64,000 bases of DNA, taken from NCBI RefSeq assembly GCF_012927105.1, contig NZ_JABBFV010000025.1, positions 1 to 64,000 of the forward strand. Direction: 5' to 3'. Made by a program: the position numbers and the translations under genes. Shown here one piece after another: positions 25,026 to 33,185 of the stretch (position 1 is its first letter; each line of letters opens with the position of its first letter). The notes under the pieces are model-generated. The model saw only the letters and a program-made list of their open reading frames with translations, was not told the DNA's origin and did no database searches. The stretch is from Sphingobium psychrophilum. GTDB taxonomy: Bacteria; Pseudomonadota; Alphaproteobacteria; Sphingomonadales; Sphingomonadaceae.

Positions 25026-25782
25026 TCAGCGCATAGGAGCGTGCGCCGCTCTAACCGGGTTCATGCTGCTGGCGATCCCGGCCTCAGGCCAGACGCTCCA
25101 TGCGCTGCCCGATCAGACCAGTCGGATCCGTCTCTCCAACCGCGACATCAACCATGTCGTGTGCGAGGGCGGCGAGATCGAGGATATCAAATTCTCGGCC
25201 GAAAAGGGTCTTGCCGTCGAGAAAGGCGGATCGGACGCCTGGATAAAGTTCCTCGCCCGCGAGATTGACGACGCAGGGCAAGTGACGCGCAGCTATGTGA
25301 CGCAACCTTCCGAGTTCTTTGTGCACTGCAACGGCGCGACCTACCCGCTCTATGCCGAGCCGGCGGAAATTCCCGCGCAGACGGTGATACTTGTGCCCGG
25401 CGCGCGGCAGCGTGCCCAGGCCAATAGCGCCTTGATGGCTGCGCTCGCCGATGAAGATCGCGCTGTCTCCATCACCGTGGCCCTGCTCGACGATCGCATC
25501 CCTGCCTCGTTCAGCGAGGTCGCGCCGTCGGGTGACGCGGTCGGCATTTCAGCGCTGCCGGGCCTCTCGATAACCGAACAACGCCGTATCGCCGTCGAGG
25601 GCGCCGGACTTTCAGCTTCACAATATCATGTGCGAACCACGGCAGCGGTGACGCTGGACGAGCGCCAGCTCGTCGATCCGGCCCTTGGGGCAGGCATTTT
25701 TTCGGTCACGCTGGACCGGGTCCGCCTTGATGCGGACGAAACGGCCCGACTTGTCGTGGTCCGTCGGGGTGCCGGACAATGA
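25009..25782 (+). CDS. traK: TraK, secretin-like outer-membrane component (VirB9-like)
   Basis: A 257-aa periplasmic protein with a signal peptide (LTGFMLLAIPASGQ) and the TraK pattern IRLSNRDINHVVCEGGEI near the N-terminus of the mature form. With TraV and TraB it forms the core complex spanning both membranes. The stop overlaps the traB start (ATGA at 25779-25782). Confidence 0.9.
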   Translation: MSKHANQRIGACAALTGFMLLAIPASGQTLHALPDQTSRIRLSNRDINHVVCEGGEIEDIKFSAEKGLAVEKGGSDAWIKFLAREIDDAGQVTRSYVTQPSEFFVHCNGATYPLYAEPAEIPAQTVILVPGARQRAQANSALMAALADEDRAVSITVALLDDRIPASFSEVAPSGDAVGISALPGLSITEQRRIAVEGAGLSASQYHVRTTAAVTLDERQLVDPALGAGIFSVTLDRVRLDADETARLVVVRRGAGQ

Positions 25783-27107
25783 GCGGCGACAAGAACAAAG
25801 GTGCAGCGGAGACGCCGGAAGGCCTGTCGCCCTATCAAGCCCATCTTGCCGCTCAGAGCGCCGGACCGAAGGATGAGGCCATACGCCGTCCGTCTCCGGC
25901 CTTGCTCGACCTCAAGGCGCAATGGGCCAAAATGTCAGCGCGGCAGAAACTGCGCGCGCGCCAGCTCGCCGTTGGCGTTGCCGTCGGCGCACTCGGGATC
26001 GGACTCTACGCGGCATCCGGCAGCAAGGAGGACGTCAAGCCCACCGATCCCGCCGCATCGCTCAACATGGGTGCGGGGCTGCGCGGCGACAGTCTCGAGG
26101 TCAAACTGCGCGGGGATTTGAAAAAGGTCCTCGATGGCCAGCAGCTGCTGGGCGACCGGGTCAGCGCGATCGAGGAAGGCAAAGTGCTCACGGGCAACAC
26201 AACGGCTCCAGGCGGACAGACCATGGATGGCGACCTGCCCCCCGCCCTGCCCGACAACGTTCCAGCTCTGCCCTACCCGCCCGATACCGGCGACATCAGC
26301 GCGGATGCCGACAGGCTGCCTGCGCCGCCCTCCGGTCCAGTTGCGCCACCTGCTCCACCAGCACCGCCAGTCGAAAAAACGGTCGGCGCGATCGGCTCGG
26401 CTGCCGGTCCGGTCGTGGCGCAGGGCGCGACCGACCATGCCGCATCGTCCAAAAAAAAGAGTCGGACGATCTATTTACCGCCTGGTTTCATGAAGGCGCG
26501 GCTCCTGACCGGGATCGACGCGCTGGCGAGCCGGGACGCGACCAGTAATCCTGAACCCATCATCGCCAGGGTGCAGGCGCCCGCGGTCCTGCCCAATGAG
26601 GTGAAGGCCAACCTAGCGGGCTGCTTTGTGGTCGGCAACGCCACCGGGAGTCTTGCCAAGGAGCGGGTCGAGGTCCAGCTCGTGTCGCTGTCCTGTGTGG
26701 ATTTCGACGAGCATTCGATCGTCGATCAACCGGTCAAGGGCTTCTTTGTCGATACCGACGGCAAGAAGGGCCTGTCGGGCAAGGTGGTGACGCGGGCCGG
26801 GGCGACGCTGGCGCGCGCCTTCATCGCCGGGACCATCAGCGGCATCTCGCAATCGGTCGAAAGCACGTTCGGCAACACCTCGACCTCAGCCTTGGGAACG
26901 GTCCGCACGCTTGATGCGGGCGACGCCGCAAGGACGGGCATTGCCGGCGGGCTCTCCAAATCCTCCGACAAGCTCACGGACTTCTATCTCGATCTCGCCC
27001 GCCAGGCTGGTCCCATCGTCGAGGTGGGTGCCGCCAAGGATGTGGTCGTGGTGATCCAGGAGGGCGCCACCCTCGAAATCAAACCCGGCGCGGGAGTCAA
27101 ATTCTGA
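25779..27107 (+). CDS. traB: TraB, core-complex scaffold (VirB10-like)
   Basis: A 442-aa inner-membrane-anchored protein. An N-terminal cytosolic segment, a membrane helix (LAVGVAVGALGIGLYAASG at about residues 65-83), a coiled region, then a proline-rich stretch (APPAPPAPPVEKT) that spans the periplasm. The C-terminal VirB10-like beta domain begins near IYLPPGFMKARLLTGIDAL and contains CFVVGNATGSLAKERVEVQL. It is full length for the family and links the inner-membrane motor to the TraK/TraV channel. Confidence 0.92.
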   Translation: MSGDKNKGAAETPEGLSPYQAHLAAQSAGPKDEAIRRPSPALLDLKAQWAKMSARQKLRARQLAVGVAVGALGIGLYAASGSKEDVKPTDPAASLNMGAGLRGDSLEVKLRGDLKKVLDGQQLLGDRVSAIEEGKVLTGNTTAPGGQTMDGDLPPALPDNVPALPYPPDTGDISADADRLPAPPSGPVAPPAPPAPPVEKTVGAIGSAAGPVVAQGATDHAASSKKKSRTIYLPPGFMKARLLTGIDALASRDATSNPEPIIARVQAPAVLPNEVKANLAGCFVVGNATGSLAKERVEVQLVSLSCVDFDEHSIVDQPVKGFFVDTDGKKGLSGKVVTRAGATLARAFIAGTISGISQSVESTFGNTSTSALGTVRTLDAGDAARTGIAGGLSKSSDKLTDFYLDLARQAGPIVEVGAAKDVVVVIQEGATLEIKPGAGVKF

Positions 27108-27133
27108 TGTCCGCGCCCACGGGAGACAAAGTC

Positions 27134-27739
27134 ATGAAGATACTCCGACCCTGCCTCCTCCTGCTGCCCCTTCTCGCGCTGCCCGGCTGCGCGACCATGG
27201 GATCGGTGATGTCACCCTATAGCGAGAAATTCTCGTGCAAGAATAGCGATCATGGCCAGTGCATCCATCCGGGCCAAGCCTATGCCGATGCGGTCGCAGG
27301 CCGTGCCTCCAGATCCGATCCTGCCGTCACCCATGATCGCAAGCTGCTCGCTCCGGACAAGAAGCAAGGCCGCGGCAGAGACATGGGGCCCGCCAGGGCT
27401 GCGGCGACACCCCAGGCTATATCGCAACCTGGCCAGGGCCATGTCGGCGCGCTGATCGAGGCTCCCGGATCGCCGATGCTGCGCCCTTCGCGCACGATCC
27501 GGACATTGATCCTGCCCTATGCCGACAAGCAGCGCCCCGACCGGCTCTATATGGCGCGCTATGTCTATTCGATCATCGACCGGCCCGCCTGGGTCGTAGG
27601 CGACTATCTGGTGGAACCGGGCGGGCGAACGCCTGCGCCACCGGTGCTGCGCACGATGCGCGAGCCCGAACCGGGCAGCACAGACGTGCCGACGCAAGAG
27701 GCCATGCCGCTTACCATCCATCCGGAGAAACGGCCATGA
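27134..27739 (+). CDS. traV: TraV, outer-membrane lipoprotein of the core complex (VirB7-like)
   Basis: A 201-aa lipoprotein. The signal ends in the lipobox LPGC (cleavage before Cys20 counted from this start). The mature N-terminus has the TraV-type cysteines (FSCKNSDHGQCIHPG), then a variable linker and a conserved C-terminal block (RIRTLILPYADKQRPDRLYM-like, read with T for I). The start at 27134 fits the signal peptide and GGGAGA ahead of it. An in-frame ATG at 27107 overlapping the traB stop (TGATG) is the alternative. It overlaps traC by 4 bases. Confidence 0.85.
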   Translation: MKILRPCLLLLPLLALPGCATMGSVMSPYSEKFSCKNSDHGQCIHPGQAYADAVAGRASRSDPAVTHDRKLLAPDKKQGRGRDMGPARAAATPQAISQPGQGHVGALIEAPGSPMLRPSRTIRTLILPYADKQRPDRLYMARYVYSIIDRPAWVVGDYLVEPGGRTPAPPVLRTMREPEPGSTDVPTQEAMPLTIHPEKRP

Positions 27740-30258
27740 GCGCGCGGCCCGGCCACAAGGGTCTGAGCTATCAGCGCCTGCGCGCCGCCGTGACCCGCGA
27801 CGCCTATTCGGATTTCCTGCCGATGGTCGCCTGGGTCGAAGAGGAGGAAGCTTTCCTCTGCATCGACGATGGCTGGGGCCAGGCCTGGGAGCTTGTTCCG
27901 TCCGCTTATATGTTCGCCCATGTGCAACAGGCGTTGCTCGGGCTGCTCAATATCCATTTCCCCGAAGGCACGGTCCTCCAGCTCATCACCTTCGCCGATC
28001 CGCTGATCGATCCTGCGCTTGATGCCTATCTCGATATGAAGGTCAGACCAGACCCGCTGGTCCAGGCCTCGGCCCGGCGTACGGCCGACTATCTGCGCAG
28101 CGGCACGAGGGGCCTGGATGCGCTCCATGCCATCCCGGTACGCGACTTCCGGTTGTTCCTCGCGATCAAGACGCGGGTGAAGCTCGGCGCTGATCTGCGC
28201 CGCCAGGTCGAGGAGCAACTGGCGAAGATGGGTATCCGGCGGCTACCGCCCGACGAACTGGTCAGCTTCTATCGCCGGATCTTCAACGGCGTCTTCGCGC
28301 CCGCGCCGGGGGTATTCCTCAGCGAAAGCATGGGCGGCATGCCCGCCCCATCGATCGCGCGGCAGATTATCGAGGCTGGGCCTGACCTCTGCTTCGAGGG
28401 CCCGGAAGTATTTATGGGCAACCAGGTGGCGCGCTGCCTCACGCCCAAGGCACCCGCACGCCGGATCACCGCCGAGCGCGCCAACCGTCTCATGGGCGGG
28501 ATGCGCGGGAGCGCCGAGGACAGCGACCAGATTGGTGGGCCATTCCTCTATTGCCTCTCGATACTGTTCGACCATTCCCAGTTCGAAATCCACAAGCGCG
28601 CGCAGATCCTCTCGGCGCAAAAGGCCGCGGGCAGTTTCGCGGTCGAGGTCGGCAAGCAGATCGAGGAGATTGGCTGGATCTTGGATGAAGCGTCCAACAG
28701 CCGCTTCGTCTCGGTGATCCCTACCATGTGGGTATTCGGCCGCGACAGCGCCCAGGCGCGTGAGATGGCAGCACGCGCCAAGCGCTTATGGGAATCAGAA
28801 CCCCTGCCCTTCATGGTGCAGGAGGAAAGCTATCTGCTGCCCGTGCTGCTCGCTGCCAGCCTGCCCTTCGGGCTTTATCCCGAAAAGCAGACAATCAAAC
28901 TGCTGGAGCGCGATTTTCGCATGGCCGTGAAGGCCGCCAGCCTCATGGCGCCGGTCCAGACCGATTTTCGCGGCGGCGGCCGCCCGGCTCTCCTCTACGT
29001 GGGCCGCAAGGGGCAGCTCATCACACTCGATCTCTTCGACCCGCGGATCAACAATTATAATTTCATCGTTTCGGCTGAGTCCGGAGCAGGCAAAAGTTTC
29101 CTGCTCAATAATTTGTGCCAGCAATATTATGCGCAGGGCGCGCTGATCCGCATCATCGATATCGGCGGCAGCTACCGCAAGCTCTGCACGCTCTGCTCGG
29201 GGCGTTATATCGACATCGGCGAGGAGCGCCTGGTGCTCAACCCTTTCGACATGGGGCTGGCGCTCGATGGCGAAGACAAGCAGTCGGCGATCGCCATGGC
29301 AGTCGCGATCGTCGCGGAAATGGCGAACGCCTCGACCCGCAAGCCCGTCACCACATCGGAATGGAACCTCCTTAAATCCGCTGTCCAATGGACCGTTGAT
29401 AGCGGGCGCGGCGAAGACGGCATCGACGCGGTGCGCCATTGGCTCGGCCGCTATCCCGACAATGCAGCCTCCGACCTCGACCGGGTCGACCATCTCGTAC
29501 CGGTCGCGCGCGAACTGGCGTTCAACCTGCGCGATTTCGGGTCGCAGGGCGCCTATGGCCATTTCTTCAACGGTCCTTCGACGCTCGACATCTCACGCGA
29601 TGAATTTGTGGTGCTGGAGCTCGAACGCCTGAAGGCGCTGCCTGACCTCTTCAACGTGATCGTGATGGTGGTGGTGAACGCGGTCACCCAGGAACTCTAT
29701 CTCTCGGCCCGCGACAAACCCCGCTTCGTCCTGTGCGACGAGGCCGCGCAGTTCATGACCCGCAGCGACGGGCAGGATCTCTCCCGTCTCGCCGAGGCAT
29801 TCGGCCAGGGCTATCGCCGCGCGCGCAAATATCAGGGGAGCTTTGGCATCGTGCTCCAGAGCATGAACGACCTCATGCTCTTTGGCGGCACCGGACAGGT
29901 GATCCTGGAAAATGCCGCGACCAAATTCCTGCTGCAGGGCTCCACCTATGACAAGGCGGTGGACAACAAGATCCTCGACTATTCAGGCTTCGTCCTCGAT
30001 CTCCTGAAATCGGTCCGCAACGCCAAGCCCAACTATTCCGAAGTGTTCATCGACAGTCCATTGGGCCTCGGCATCGCGCGACTGGTGGTCGACCCCTTCA
30101 GCTACTGGATCAATACTTCTGCGCCCAACGAGGTTGCCGCCTTCGAGGCGCTGGTGCGGGCCGGTCGCAATCCGCTGGAAGCGGTCTGCGAACTGGCCGG
30201 TGTCGATCCGGCCCAAATACTGGGCGGAAATACTCGCCAGGGCGGGAGGGCGGCATGA
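27736..30258 (+). CDS. traC: TraC, pilus-assembly ATPase (VirB4-like)
   Basis: An 840-aa hexameric motor ATPase at the inner membrane that powers pilus assembly and secretion. The N-terminal TraC_F_IV region is followed by the P-loop SAESGAGKSFLLNNL at about residues 447-461 and Walker B FVLCDEAAQFMT at about 663-674, plus a RecA-like RARKYQGSFGIVLQ motif near 700. It matches the usual family length (about 800-850). It overlaps traV and the following small membrane-protein gene by 4 bases each. Confidence 0.94.
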   Translation: MSARPGHKGLSYQRLRAAVTRDAYSDFLPMVAWVEEEEAFLCIDDGWGQAWELVPSAYMFAHVQQALLGLLNIHFPEGTVLQLITFADPLIDPALDAYLDMKVRPDPLVQASARRTADYLRSGTRGLDALHAIPVRDFRLFLAIKTRVKLGADLRRQVEEQLAKMGIRRLPPDELVSFYRRIFNGVFAPAPGVFLSESMGGMPAPSIARQIIEAGPDLCFEGPEVFMGNQVARCLTPKAPARRITAERANRLMGGMRGSAEDSDQIGGPFLYCLSILFDHSQFEIHKRAQILSAQKAAGSFAVEVGKQIEEIGWILDEASNSRFVSVIPTMWVFGRDSAQAREMAARAKRLWESEPLPFMVQEESYLLPVLLAASLPFGLYPEKQTIKLLERDFRMAVKAASLMAPVQTDFRGGGRPALLYVGRKGQLITLDLFDPRINNYNFIVSAESGAGKSFLLNNLCQQYYAQGALIRIIDIGGSYRKLCTLCSGRYIDIGEERLVLNPFDMGLALDGEDKQSAIAMAVAIVAEMANASTRKPVTTSEWNLLKSAVQWTVDSGRGEDGIDAVRHWLGRYPDNAASDLDRVDHLVPVARELAFNLRDFGSQGAYGHFFNGPSTLDISRDEFVVLELERLKALPDLFNVIVMVVVNAVTQELYLSARDKPRFVLCDEAAQFMTRSDGQDLSRLAEAFGQGYRRARKYQGSFGIVLQSMNDLMLFGGTGQVILENAATKFLLQGSTYDKAVDNKILDYSGFVLDLLKSVRNAKPNYSEVFIDSPLGLGIARLVVDPFSYWINTSAPNEVAAFEALVRAGRNPLEAVCELAGVDPAQILGGNTRQGGRAA

Positions 30259-30581
30259 CGCACAAGCCTGCAACCCATCCCGATCAGCTGGCGCTCGACT
30301 GGGAAAATGACCCGGCAATCGAAGCGATGATCGAAGCGCGTGTCGCCCGTCGCGCCGAGGCCGCCGCCTTCCATTGGCGACTGCGGCTTGTGGCCATCGA
30401 AACCTGCATGATGGGCAGTCTCGTCATCATAGCCGGGATCGCGCTCCATCAGCAGCCGCTGCAGGCCATACGGGCAGGCATCCTTGTGGCTGCCGCCTGC
30501 TGTGCGAGCGGCATGCTGCTGATCGGCCTGTCTGGCGCATGCGGGATGGTCTTCTCACGCCTGCGGCAATGGAGGGCGTGA
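30255..30581 (+). CDS. Small inner-membrane protein 1 between traC and traW
   Basis: A 108-aa protein with an acidic/basic N-terminus and two predicted membrane helices (AIETCMMGSLVIIAGIAL and GILVAAACCASGMLLIGLSG). The family is not recognised. It occupies the place of trbI in the F operon. Both gene ends overlap their neighbours (ATGA with traC, TGATG with the next), supporting reality. Confidence 0.7.
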   Translation: MTHKPATHPDQLALDWENDPAIEAMIEARVARRAEAAAFHWRLRLVAIETCMMGSLVIIAGIALHQQPLQAIRAGILVAAACCASGMLLIGLSGACGMVFSRLRQWRA

Positions 30582-30958
30582 TGAAGGCCGATCACAGCAA
30601 TGGCTTCGATCTTGGCCTGGACGTCGGAGACGATGTCCATGGGCTTCTGGCCTATGCGAGGAGCGTGAGTAACCCGGCGCTTGGGATCGACGCGGTTGCG
30701 CAGGCGATCGTCTCGGTCATCCAGGCGGAACGCCGCTTTGCGCGGATGAGCTATACAATGTTGGTGACCGGCGGCATCGCCAATGCCGCGTTTTGCGCAT
30801 TTGCCGCAGCGTGGCTCTTTCAGGCACCGCTTGCCGAAGGCATCTTCATCGGCATCTGCGCCGGAATAGGCGCGGGCTCGACAGGTCTGATCCTTATTCC
30901 CTGGGATGCAATCGCCGAGCGCTTTCATGCCATCATCCAGCGGTGGAGGCGGATGTGA
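30581..30958 (+). CDS. Small inner-membrane protein 2 between traC and traW
   Basis: A 125-aa protein. The polar N-terminal 60 residues end in VSVIQAERRFARMSYT; two membrane helices follow (LVTGGIANAAFCAFAAAWL and GIFIGICAGIGAGSTGLILI). The family is not recognised. The start at 30581 shares its first base with the previous stop; the frame is open to 30374 inside the previous gene. The topology resembles that of protein 1. Confidence 0.7.
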   Translation: MKADHSNGFDLGLDVGDDVHGLLAYARSVSNPALGIDAVAQAIVSVIQAERRFARMSYTMLVTGGIANAAFCAFAAAWLFQAPLAEGIFIGICAGIGAGSTGLILIPWDAIAERFHAIIQRWRRM

Positions 30959-31191
30959 ACGGCATCTTCTCGGCCACGCCCGCGCCAGGACCCATCCGTC
31001 TGCTCATCGGCAGCCAGGGCCTTGTGCTCGTGCAAACCTGCATCGCCTGGCAGTTACCCGCCGTGCCCGCGGTCGTCCGCATTCTCGGCGCGGTCCTAGC
31101 GGTCATTGCGATAGTGGCGCTGATTAGCGCCGCTATCGGCGAGGGGCGCGAGAACCGTGCGCCATATTGGAGACGGCGTCGTGATCGCTAG
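30955..31191 (+). CDS. Small inner-membrane protein 3 between traC and traW (GTG start)
   Basis: A 78-aa protein beginning at a GTG that overlaps the previous stop (GTGA at 30955-30958). It has two short hydrophobic segments (LLIGSQGLVLVQTCIAW and ILGAVLAVIAIVALISAAI) and a basic tail (APYWRRRRDR). Family unknown. Together with proteins 1 and 2 it forms a run of three tiny membrane genes that probably act in the inner-membrane platform. Confidence 0.65.
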   Translation: MNGIFSATPAPGPIRLLIGSQGLVLVQTCIAWQLPAVPAVVRILGAVLAVIAIVALISAAIGEGRENRAPYWRRRRDR

Positions 31192-31852
31192 AACCACGGG
31201 CCCAGGGCGCCCTCGTCATGCCCTATGGGCAATAGCGCCCTTGGCGCTGATGACTGGACTGCTGACGCACGCCCCCGTCACAGCCGCGACCAGCATTATC
31301 GGCCGCACCTGGCCGATCGCCGAGCCCGATGCGCTGAGCGAGATCGAAAGCCGCGCCGCGCATGTTCCCGACATGAAAGCCGCCTTTGGCCCGCGCGAGC
31401 GCTGGTCGGCGATGAAACCTGCCACGCTCGGCATCGCCCGCGACGATCGCCGCCGAACGGTGGTGCCCTTATATACCCTCGATCAGGATATCCGGCTGCC
31501 GAGCGGAAAGCGGCTTTACGCCAAAGGCTACAGCTTCAATCCGCTTGCCTATGTGTCACTGCCCCAACGGCTGATCATCGTGCACCCCAGCGATCTGGCC
31601 TGGGCGCTACGCACCGCAAGGCCCGCCGATTTCATCCTGCTCGCCGCCGGTGGTCTTTCCCAGGCCGCAGATACGCACGCCGATGCGATCACATTGGGCG
31701 AGCGACACGGCCGGGCGCTGTTCCTGCTCGAGGAGCGCGTGAAGGCACGGCTTGGCCTGACGGTCGCACCGGTGATCGTCGCGCAGGCGGGCCAGAAGCT
31801 GGCGCTGACCGAGGTCGTCATGCCCCCAAGCCTGGGGAGGGCTGCGCGATGA
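31181..31852 (+). CDS. traW: TraW, periplasmic pilus-assembly protein
   Basis: A 223-aa exported protein. Signal peptide (ALWAIAPLALMTGLLTHAPV), then the TraW core, beginning with IIGRTWPIAEPDALSEIESR and including FNPLAYVSLPQRLIIVHPSD. With TraU and TrbC it is needed for F pilus assembly. The start is taken as the GTG at 31181, with GGAG 8 bases ahead; a GTG at 31157 is also in frame. It overlaps the preceding gene by 11 bases and traU by 4. Confidence 0.9.
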   Translation: MIARTTGPGRPRHALWAIAPLALMTGLLTHAPVTAATSIIGRTWPIAEPDALSEIESRAAHVPDMKAAFGPRERWSAMKPATLGIARDDRRRTVVPLYTLDQDIRLPSGKRLYAKGYSFNPLAYVSLPQRLIIVHPSDLAWALRTARPADFILLAAGGLSQAADTHADAITLGERHGRALFLLEERVKARLGLTVAPVIVAQAGQKLALTEVVMPPSLGRAAR

Positions 31853-32862
31853 AGATGCTTTCTGTCCGAAGCGTTTTGACGCTGGGCTCAGCCCTTGCGG
31901 CACTGGCGATCGCGTCCCCCGCCCATGCCTCCAAATGCGAGGCGGGCACGATCTTCAATCCGATCACCAAGGTGCGCTGGAACTGCATCTTCCCGATCAC
32001 CATCGGCGGGGTGAAGGTGGGTCCGACCGACCCGCTCGGCAAGGCGCTCGACGCGCAATCGGCCTCCAAGCCCTTATGCGCCTGTCGCAAGGGCGTGACC
32101 TTCTGGTTCGGTGTGAAGGTCAGCTTCTGGTCGCCCAATCGCATGGTCGATGTTGTGACCGAGCCTGGCTGCATGATGGCGCTGGGCGCTGACATCATGC
32201 CGACCGGTGGCAGGCTGCAAGGCAGCCAGACCAGCCTTTCCGACGGCACTAACACGCGCAAGATGTTCGCGCAGATGCACTATTATATCGCGCCGGTCTG
32301 GAAGATGCTCGACATGTTCACCGACCTGCCCTGCATCGAGGATGACGGCTTCGACGTGGCGCTGATCACGGAGGTCCTGCCGACCTGGCAGTCGGCGACC
32401 TTGGGCGCGATCATCCAGCCAGAGGCGATCCTGTTCGGCAATCCGGCCGCCGGCCTTGCCTGCATGGCCGACAGCGCTGCGGCGGCTGCGGGTAAGGTCG
32501 TCGATCCGCTCTTCTGGTGCATGGGGTCCTGGGGCGCGACCTATCCGATCGCTGGCGACATCCATTTTGGCGACAGCGTCGAGGCCTGGGCGGGGCTCGC
32601 CGCGCGCGGCGTCTTCATGATGGGGCGGCTTGGTGCCCTTACCGTCAGTTCAGCGGACGGCTGCTCGTTCATCCCGCAGCCGGTCTGGACCAAGAGCCGC
32701 TACAAGTTCCAGCTGATGGAACCGGTCAAGGGTGGCCAGTGCGTCAATGTCGGGCGGCCAGGCGCGCTTTGGACCAGCGCCAAACATGCGCCGGGCAAGG
32801 ACAATGCCCAGTTCATGCTGTTTGAAAAGACGATCTGCTGCGCCGGGGTTTCGACGCCATGA
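31849..32862 (+). CDS. traU: TraU, periplasmic cysteine-rich transfer protein
   Basis: A 337-aa protein with a signal peptide (LTLGSALAALAIASPAHA) and the typical TraU pattern: CEAGTIFNPITKVRWNCIFP, CRKGVTFWFGVKVSFW, WCMGSWGATYPI and CINV/GRP-like VKGGQCVNVGRPGA. It is rich in cysteines, so it depends on disulfide enzymes such as the DsbC-like and TraF proteins here. In F-type systems it is needed for DNA transfer more than for pilus assembly. It is full length. Confidence 0.93.
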   Translation: MKMLSVRSVLTLGSALAALAIASPAHASKCEAGTIFNPITKVRWNCIFPITIGGVKVGPTDPLGKALDAQSASKPLCACRKGVTFWFGVKVSFWSPNRMVDVVTEPGCMMALGADIMPTGGRLQGSQTSLSDGTNTRKMFAQMHYYIAPVWKMLDMFTDLPCIEDDGFDVALITEVLPTWQSATLGAIIQPEAILFGNPAAGLACMADSAAAAAGKVVDPLFWCMGSWGATYPIAGDIHFGDSVEAWAGLAARGVFMMGRLGALTVSSADGCSFIPQPVWTKSRYKFQLMEPVKGGQCVNVGRPGALWTSAKHAPGKDNAQFMLFEKTICCAGVSTP

Positions 32863-33185
32863 ACAGGTCGCCTGTCCCGATCCGCATGCCCTCGCCTGGC
32901 ATCAGCCGATGGTCTGCCCGTCATTCCACCGAGCCAGGCGTTCCCCATGCGGTCAGGCCGGTGTCGCATCCCCCCTGCGGCACCGGTCGGACGGTTGGCG
33001 TGGCCACACATACAGACGATCATACGGCGCGCCCCTCTTCGCCGCATGTGGTCGTGGCCACGCTGACCGTTTTTGAAGGTCAGGCTGTATTCCGGGCAGA
33101 GCGTGCCGACCCCGTTTCTGCTATATTTCTGTTCCGGCTGCGGCGCGGATCGCGGCAGATCGCGTTACGCGAGAACCGGCCATGA
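32859..33185 (+). CDS. Hypothetical 108-aa protein between traU and traN
   Basis: Not recognised. The frame overlaps traU by 4 bases at its start and traN by 4 at its stop (ATGA both times), the pattern of true genes in this operon. The sequence is rich in Pro, Arg and His with no clear signal peptide or membrane helix (ends RLRRGSRQIALRENRP). It could be a real but divergent product, or a coupling spacer. Confidence 0.45.
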   Translation: MNRSPVPIRMPSPGISRWSARHSTEPGVPHAVRPVSHPPCGTGRTVGVATHTDDHTARPSSPHVVVATLTVFEGQAVFRAERADPVSAIFLFRLRRGSRQIALRENRP

